Made by a program: the position numbers and the translations under genes | Source: a bacterium | GTDB lineage: Bacteria; Pseudomonadota; Alphaproteobacteria; SP197 | Assembly (NCBI GenBank): GCA_028821455.1 | Contig: JAPPGE010000031.1 | Coordinates: 1 to 64,000, forward strand | DNA: 64,000 bases | Direction of reading: 5' to 3' | Shown: one piece after another, positions 59,121-64,000 of the stretch | Layout: each line of letters opens with the position of its first letter | Position numbering within the stretch: the stretch's first letter is position 1 | Notes under the pieces: generated by a model | Seen by the model: only the letters and a program-made list of their open reading frames with translations | What the model was told of the DNA's origin: nothing | The model's database searches: none

Positions 59121-61091
59121 ATGACCGGCAGCGAAAGCACGTTCCCGAACCTGTTGTCGCCCATCACCATCAACGGTCTGACGGTGCGAAACCGGATCGT
59201 CTCGTCCGGCCACGGCACGCGCCTGGCGGACAGGCACCAGGTGTCCGACCGGCTGCTCGCGTATCATGCGGCGCGGGCAAGGGGCGGCGCCGGCCTGATC
59301 ATTACCGAAGCGGCAATGGTCGACCTCGAGTCGGTGGCATCACCGACCCACCTCGTCGTTGCGACGGACGACATCATCCCGTCGTTCCAGCGCCTGTCCG
59401 ACACGCTGCATGGCCACGGCTGCGCCCTGATCGGCCAGGTGTTCCACCTCGGGCTGGAAATGACCAACGGCGCCGACGGTCGCCGGGCCGTCGCCTACGG
59501 CCCGTCGGCCAGCCCGTCCGAGCGCTATCATACCGCGGGTCGGGAAATGCCCACCCGCCACGTTCGGGAGACCGTCGCCAGGTTCGCCGATGCCGCCGGG
59601 CGCATGAAGCGCGGGGGCATGGACGGTATCGAGGTTGCCGCCAGTCACGGCTATCTGGTCGCGCAGTTTCTGAGCCCGTCCCTCAATCGACGGACGGACG
59701 AATACGGCGGCAGCTTCACCAACCGCATGCGGTTCCTGCGCGAGATCATCGGCGCGATCCGCGAGCGGATCGGTCCCGAACTCGTCCTCGGCATGCGCAT
59801 TTCGGGTGACGAAATGGTCGCCGAGGGTCTCGATGCCGACGAGGTCCTCGAGATCTGCAGGACGGTTGGCGCTGATGGCGGGCTGGACTACTTCAACGTC
59901 ACGGCGGGTTCGTCGCGCCAGGCCGGCGCCGCCGTTCAGATCATTCCTCCCATGAGCACCGAGATCGCCCAGACGGCTCCGTTCTCGGCGGCAATCAAGG
60001 CTGTCGTCGATCAGCCGACGATCGCGGTCGGTCGCATCAACCACGCGGGCGTGGCGGAAGAGGTCATCGCTTCGGGCCAGGCGGACATGTGCGGCATGAC
60101 CCGGGCCATGATCACGGACCCGGAGCTCGCCAACAAGCTGATGGCCGGCAGGGCCGAAGACGTGCGCCAGTGCATCGGATGCAATCAGGCCTGCATCGAC
60201 CGCATGCACCGCGGTTACGGGGTTTCGTGCATTCAGCACCCGGAGACGGGACGGGAAACCCTGTTCGGCAAGGCCAATCCGGCCACCGTCAGGAAGAGGG
60301 TGATGGTCGCAGGCGGCGGCCCCGGAGGCATGAAGGCGGCAGCCGTCGCCGCCGAACGCGGGCATGACGTCACGCTCTACGAGAAATCAAACCGACTCGG
60401 CGGGCAGGCCCTGCTGGCGCAGCTTCTGCCGCGCCGGGCCGAGTTCGGAGGCATCGTCACCAACCTTCAGCGCGAAATGGAGCTCGCGGGTGTCCGTGTC
60501 GAACTGGGGATCGATGTCGACCGCAGCACGGTCGAACGCGAAGCACCGGACAGCGTGATCGTCGCCACAGGCGCGACCGTTCGCCGGCCCGAGATGGAGG
60601 GTGCCGACGAGGCGCATGTCCTGGACGCCTGGCAGGTTCTTGAGGGCGGTCGGAACATCGGCTCGAACGTGGTGATTGCCGACTGGCGTTGTGACTGGAT
60701 CGGCCTCGGATTGGCCGAAGAACTCGCCCGCGACGGGTGCCGCGTGTGCCTGGCGTCGACCGGGCACGTGGCTGGCGAGACCATCCCCCGCTACATGCGC
60801 GATCTGTGGCTTGGCGACATGCACAAGCTGGGTGTCGAGCTTGTTCCCCTGGCGCGCCTCTTCGGTGTCAATGGCGACACGGTCTATTTCCAGCACGTCG
60901 CCAGCGGCGATCCCATTATCATGGAGGGGATCGACACAGTGGTGCTCTCCCAGGGCCATGATCCTCTGTGCGCACTGGAACAGGCGCTCGACGGGTGGCC
61001 CGGCGAGGTCTTTCCCGTCGGCGACTGCCTGGCGCCGAGGACGGCGGAAGAAGCCGTTCTCGAGGGCCTCGAGGTGGCCTGGAACCTCTGA
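59121..61091 (+). CDS. FMN/FAD and [4Fe-4S] flavin oxidoreductase (dimethylglycine/trimethylamine dehydrogenase type)
   Basis: A 656-residue enzyme in two parts. Residues 1-340 form an old-yellow-enzyme TIM barrel (SPITINGLTVRNRIV, QFLSPSLNRRTDEYGGS). CIGCNQACIDR near 354 starts the [4Fe-4S] cluster, and the rest is an FAD/NAD-binding domain (VAGGGPGGMKAAAVA near 394). The family includes 2,4-dienoyl-CoA reductase, trimethylamine and dimethylamine dehydrogenases and N-methylproline demethylase. It lies just before a Rieske oxygenase gene, a pairing seen in quaternary-amine catabolism, so N-demethylation is plausible but not proven. Confidence 0.9.
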   Translation: MTGSESTFPNLLSPITINGLTVRNRIVSSGHGTRLADRHQVSDRLLAYHAARARGGAGLIITEAAMVDLESVASPTHLVVATDDIIPSFQRLSDTLHGHGCALIGQVFHLGLEMTNGADGRRAVAYGPSASPSERYHTAGREMPTRHVRETVARFADAAGRMKRGGMDGIEVAASHGYLVAQFLSPSLNRRTDEYGGSFTNRMRFLREIIGAIRERIGPELVLGMRISGDEMVAEGLDADEVLEICRTVGADGGLDYFNVTAGSSRQAGAAVQIIPPMSTEIAQTAPFSAAIKAVVDQPTIAVGRINHAGVAEEVIASGQADMCGMTRAMITDPELANKLMAGRAEDVRQCIGCNQACIDRMHRGYGVSCIQHPETGRETLFGKANPATVRKRVMVAGGGPGGMKAAAVAAERGHDVTLYEKSNRLGGQALLAQLLPRRAEFGGIVTNLQREMELAGVRVELGIDVDRSTVEREAPDSVIVATGATVRRPEMEGADEAHVLDAWQVLEGGRNIGSNVVIADWRCDWIGLGLAEELARDGCRVCLASTGHVAGETIPRYMRDLWLGDMHKLGVELVPLARLFGVNGDTVYFQHVASGDPIIMEGIDTVVLSQGHDPLCALEQALDGWPGEVFPVGDCLAPRTAEEAVLEGLEVAWNL

Positions 61092-61125
61092 ATCCGAAAC
61101 TGCGAGGAACGAGACGAATCGCGCA

Positions 61126-61458
61126 CTATCTGTTGCGAAACCGGCCGCCCGAACGACAGCCCCTGGAGGGTCTCGCCTTCAACTTCGACATGGCGAGGGC
61201 GGAACTGTCGGTGGAAGACCATTCGAAAAGGTCCTGGACCACGCCGGGAGAGTTCAAGGCGCGTGCCTCTTCCGTCACTTGGGTCGGCATGCTGGCGCTC
61301 ACGCCTGACATCTCTGCCAATTCGTCGCCGGTCAGGCCGCGTTCATTGCGCCAGAAGCGAACCTCCTCGCCGACGATCGCCTTCGGATCGAACGGGCTTG
61401 CGCCATCGTCGAGACGGTCCACGGCCGTTGCGATGAGTTCATCCTCGGGTGACAGCAT
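61126..61458 (-). pseudogene. truncated HTH-like regulator
   Basis: The frame contains IVGEEVRFWRNERGLTGDELAEMSGVSAS, the first three helices of an XRE-type DNA-binding domain, and then continues in a sequence unlike the family (MPTQVTEEARALNSPGVVQDLF) to an Arg-rich end. The missing recognition-helix end and the loss of any effector domain suggest a frameshifted or truncated regulator. The start is uncertain. A short novel DNA-binding protein is the alternative. Confidence 0.45.
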
Positions 61459-61665
61459 GCGCCGTGCCACGCGTTGCACATCGCCATGGCCTGTTCCTGT
61501 CGAGCCACGCGACACCGCTTGGCAGTCGTTCGGTTCAACGCGGCATTGTCCGGGATGCAGGCCGGCCGTGACCTGTCGTCGTGCGACAAATGATTGACTG
61601 TCACGACATCCTTTTTCACCGTGTGTCAACACGACTTTGGCGGAGTCGATGGCGGGAAGGCCAAC

Positions 61666-62796
61666 ATGAGCATTGTCGCTGAGCGGAATGTAGCCAGAAG
61701 GGCCCAGCGTCCGACGCAGGACGCACGGGGCCTACCAAACCACTTCTTCACCGATCAGGGCCACTTCGAGACCGAACGACGGCTGTTGTTTCAGCGGACA
61801 TGGGTCTTCGCCGGGGTGACGGCGTCGGTCGCGGAACCGGGTTCTGTCTTCAAGACCGAGGTTGCCGGCGTGCCGGTCATTTTCGTGCATGGAGACGACG
61901 GCGAGATTCGTGCGTTCCAGAATGTCTGTCCACACCGGGGCGCCCGTCTTGTCGAGGAATCGCATTGCGGCGCCAGGCGCCTGACATGCCCCTACCACGC
62001 ATGGTCGTACCGCCTCGACGGTCGACTTGCCGGTCGCCCCTACTACGACGGTCCGACCAGCGGCGTCGAGAAGCATGGCGATGTCCGCCTCTTTCCTGTT
62101 CGCCTGGCAATCTGGCACGGCGCCATGCTGGTGAATGTCGACGGCAAGGCACCATCCCTCGACGATCATCTCGAAGCGCTGAACCGGGAGGCGCGGCACT
62201 ACGACCTGTCGGCCATGTGTTACGGCGGGATGATCTCGTCCGAATTCCGGGCCAACTGGAAGCTCACCGCCGAGAACTGGCTTGACGCCTACCATGTCTT
62301 CGTCGTGCACCCGACCCTGAACACGATGATGGAACCGGAGCAACGCCAATCGGCGCTTGGCACCGGAACGCTGGTTTTCGGCGAGTACGTCTCCACCGAC
62401 GCAGGAAAGGACAAGCGTGGCGGCCTGCCCGAGATTCCCGGCATGCCGGACGAGCTGTGCAACAATTCGTTCTACGGCCTGCAGTTTCCGAACTGGTCGA
62501 TCAGCATCCACCCGACGTATCTGGCCCTGTGGCACTGGGTGCCGGTCGCCGTCGATCGCACCCGTTGCGATGTGCACGTCTACTTTGTTGGCGATGCCGC
62601 GACTGACGAGGTTCACAGGAAAGACCGCGACGCGTTGCTGACGTACTACGCTGACCTCAATCAGGAGGACGAAAACGTCTGCCGCCTCATGCAGGAAGGC
62701 CGCACGGCTCCGGCCTACGACGGTGGACGGTTCTCGCCCTATTGGGACGGTGGCACGGCCTGGCTGGCCAAGCTGGTCAGGGACGCCATGCGCTGA
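61666..62796 (+). CDS. Rieske [2Fe-2S] aromatic/amine oxygenase alpha subunit
   Basis: A 376-residue Rieske oxygenase. The cluster ligands are C88, H90, C108 and H111 (VCPHRG and CPYHAWSY), and the mononuclear iron region is ENWLDAYHVFVVHP near residue 205. Enzymes of this shape demethylate or hydroxylate glycine betaine, stachydrine, carnitine or aromatic compounds, and need a reductase partner, not seen nearby. The ATG at 61666 follows GGGAAGG. It is downstream of the flavin oxidoreductase, with an HTH remnant between them on the other strand. Confidence 0.9.
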   Translation: MSIVAERNVARRAQRPTQDARGLPNHFFTDQGHFETERRLLFQRTWVFAGVTASVAEPGSVFKTEVAGVPVIFVHGDDGEIRAFQNVCPHRGARLVEESHCGARRLTCPYHAWSYRLDGRLAGRPYYDGPTSGVEKHGDVRLFPVRLAIWHGAMLVNVDGKAPSLDDHLEALNREARHYDLSAMCYGGMISSEFRANWKLTAENWLDAYHVFVVHPTLNTMMEPEQRQSALGTGTLVFGEYVSTDAGKDKRGGLPEIPGMPDELCNNSFYGLQFPNWSISIHPTYLALWHWVPVAVDRTRCDVHVYFVGDAATDEVHRKDRDALLTYYADLNQEDENVCRLMQEGRTAPAYDGGRFSPYWDGGTAWLAKLVRDAMR

Positions 62797-62801
62797 ACGA
62801 C

Positions 62802-62993
62802 ATGGCGCGCCAGTTGTCAACCGAAACGGCGAGGGCCTGCTTAACCACTTGCGGCGGGTTCGCGTTCGCCCGCGAGTGCGGCATCGAACACAATGGGCGC
62901 GAAATCCGGCTGTCGCGCATTGCGTCCGTCTCTCCCAATCTCATGCTCGGCTTTATCGGCCAGCACGTGCCGAGCGTGCCGAAATCCGGTTGA
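62802..62993 (+). pseudogene. acyl-CoA dehydrogenase C-terminal fragment
   Basis: The 63-residue frame ARACLTTCGGFAFARECGIEHNGREIRL...SPNLMLGFIGQHV resembles the last 60 residues of acyl-CoA dehydrogenases (HGGFGFA-EYDVERKFRETRL...TNLILSYVAEHVLGLP). None of the other 320 residues precede it; the Rieske gene ends 5 bp before. It must be a remnant left by a deletion or insertion. Confidence 0.6.
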
Positions 62994-63022
62994 GCAGACC
63001 AGTGGACGGAGCCGGACCCGAC

Positions 63023-64000
63023 ATGCGCGTGCAGACGGAGCTTGCGGAGTGGATTGCGGGCCGTGCTCATGACCCGGTTTCCGACCCCGCTCGCCGGGCG
63101 GCGTGCCATGCGTTCCTCGACTGGCTCGGCGTTACGATGGCGGGCGCGCGGGAGCCAGTGGTCGAGATTCTGGTTTGTGACGCACTGGTCAACGGCGAAG
63201 CGGGACCCGCTGGTCTCGTCGGGCGCACCGAACGACTCTCTCCGGCATTCGCCGCGCTGGCGAACGGCACGGCGTCCCACGCGCTGGATTACGACGACGT
63301 GAACATGCGCATGCGTGGCCACCCGAGCGTTACTGTCGTTCCGGCGCTGTTGTCCATTGCCGCTATGCAGGGAGGACCGGGCCGGTCCCTTCTGGATGCG
63401 CTGGTCGTCGGCACCGAAGTCGCCTGCACCGTCGGAGAGATGATGGGGCCGGAACACTACGAGCGCGGCTTTCACGCCACGGCGAGCGTCGGAACCATCG
63501 CCGCGGCGGCCGGGTGCGCCGCCCTTCTCGAACTGGACAAGGCGCAGACCCGCCATGCCCTGGGTCTGGCCGCGACGCAGGCAGCAGGCCTGCAGGCGAG
63601 TTTCGGGACCATGGCGAAGCCGCTTCATGCCGGAAAGGCGGCGATGAACGGCTTGCTGTCGGCACGTTGGGCGGCGGCCGGGCTGACTGCGGGAGAAAGC
63701 ACGATAGGCGGACGACAGGGTTTCGGACCTACGCAGTCGGCAACGTTCCGGCCGCGCCCGATCCGTCCCGATCCGGCCGTACCGTTCGGCATCGAGCGCA
63801 ACGGCTACAAGGTCCACGCCGCCTGCTACTACACGCACTCGGCCATCGAGGCTGTCCGCGGGCTCGTCCGGGACAACGACGTATCGACCGGATCGATCGA
63901 CCGGATCACGGTCCGCCTCGGGGCCGCCCAGCTGGCCGTCTGCGACATTGCGGAACCGGCGACGGGCCTCGAAGTCAAGTTCTCGGTATGCCACGTGGTG
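63023..64000 (+). CDS. MmgE/PrpD family protein, truncated by the window edge
   Basis: The frame is open from the ATG at 63023 to the end of the window (326 codons of a usual 450), so it is absent from the ORF track. It shows the MmgE/PrpD blocks SHALDYDDVN, HPSVTVVPALLSIAA, ERGFHATASVGTIAAA and KPLHAGKAAMNGLLSA, then NGYKVHAACYYTHSAIEA. PrpD is 2-methylcitrate dehydratase; relatives include aconitate decarboxylase and other dehydratases or racemases. A GTG 21 bases upstream is an alternative start. Confidence 0.9.
   Translation, partial: MRVQTELAEWIAGRAHDPVSDPARRAACHAFLDWLGVTMAGAREPVVEILVCDALVNGEAGPAGLVGRTERLSPAFAALANGTASHALDYDDVNMRMRGHPSVTVVPALLSIAAMQGGPGRSLLDALVVGTEVACTVGEMMGPEHYERGFHATASVGTIAAAAGCAALLELDKAQTRHALGLAATQAAGLQASFGTMAKPLHAGKAAMNGLLSARWAAAGLTAGESTIGGRQGFGPTQSATFRPRPIRPDPAVPFGIERNGYKVHAACYYTHSAIEAVRGLVRDNDVSTGSIDRITVRLGAAQLAVCDIAEPATGLEVKFSVCHVV

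Noticed and set aside
62777-63994. 405-residue minus-strand ORF at the right edge
   Set aside because: Antisense of the open-ended MmgE/PrpD frame, which matches its family over the whole length.

Overview
The window is GC-rich, densely packed chromosomal DNA, most likely from an alphaproteobacterium. This assignment is inferred from the gene families present and from long antisense shadow ORFs typical of high GC at third codon positions; there is no rRNA or other marker gene to confirm it. I count about 60 protein genes, nearly all for small-molecule catabolism, transport or ion transport. I found no rRNA, tRNA, CRISPR array, prophage or insertion sequence. A VapBC toxin-antitoxin pair at the left edge is the only mobile-type cassette.

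Left part (0-20 kb): vapBC; a four-gene overlapping minus-strand operon (SDR, DUF1989, metallo-beta-lactamase-fold hydrolase, TTC38-like TPR protein); a divergent SDR; a class II aldolase; a gamma-butyrobetaine-hydroxylase-like dioxygenase; a SulP transporter. Then comes a minus-strand operon of a divergent ketol-acid-reductoisomerase-like protein with hydantoinase/oxoprolinase subunits HyuA and HyuB, facing a phytanoyl-CoA-type dioxygenase. It is followed by a methyltransferase, an unassigned ORF, a TauD-type dioxygenase and an unusual inositol-monophosphatase/ADP-ribosylglycohydrolase fusion.

Middle part (20-37.6 kb): SDR with MFS transporter, VOC protein, phosphoribosyltransferase, a TRAP transporter (binding protein plus fused DctQM permease), a GMC oxidoreductase with divergent IclR regulator, a dienelactone-hydrolase-like lipoprotein, a NitT/TauT-type ABC transporter in one operon with two SDRs, a LysR regulator and a divergent ureohydrolase. 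A perfect 19-bp inverted repeat lies upstream of the ABC operon.

Ion-transport and urease block (37.6-50 kb): a 13-gene minus-strand run encodes an Mrp/Mnh-type cation/proton antiporter in the order E-F-G-(MrpA C-terminal part)-B-C-D-D'-small protein-D'', continuing directly into coxG-coxS-coxM with no coxL. Divergently, a DUF192 protein, a fused urease gamma-beta subunit and a divergent urease alpha subunit follow, with no urease accessory genes in view.

Right part (50-64 kb): MFS transporter, ADP-forming acyl-CoA synthetase with a carnitinyl-CoA-dehydratase-like hydratase, SDR, amidinotransferase/DDAH-like enzyme, a ThDP enzyme resembling 5-guanidino-2-oxopentanoate decarboxylase, a second class II aldolase, then a region with gene remnants (FAH-like, HTH-like, acyl-CoA-dehydrogenase-like) around a flavin oxidoreductase and a Rieske oxygenase. 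It ends in a truncated MmgE/PrpD gene.

Taken together, the genes suggest use of nitrogen-rich methylated or guanidino compounds: carnitine/betaine-type substrates, hydantoin-like rings, and arginine-derived guanidino compounds releasing urea that a urease could split. This joint picture is inference; the individual family assignments are mostly secure.
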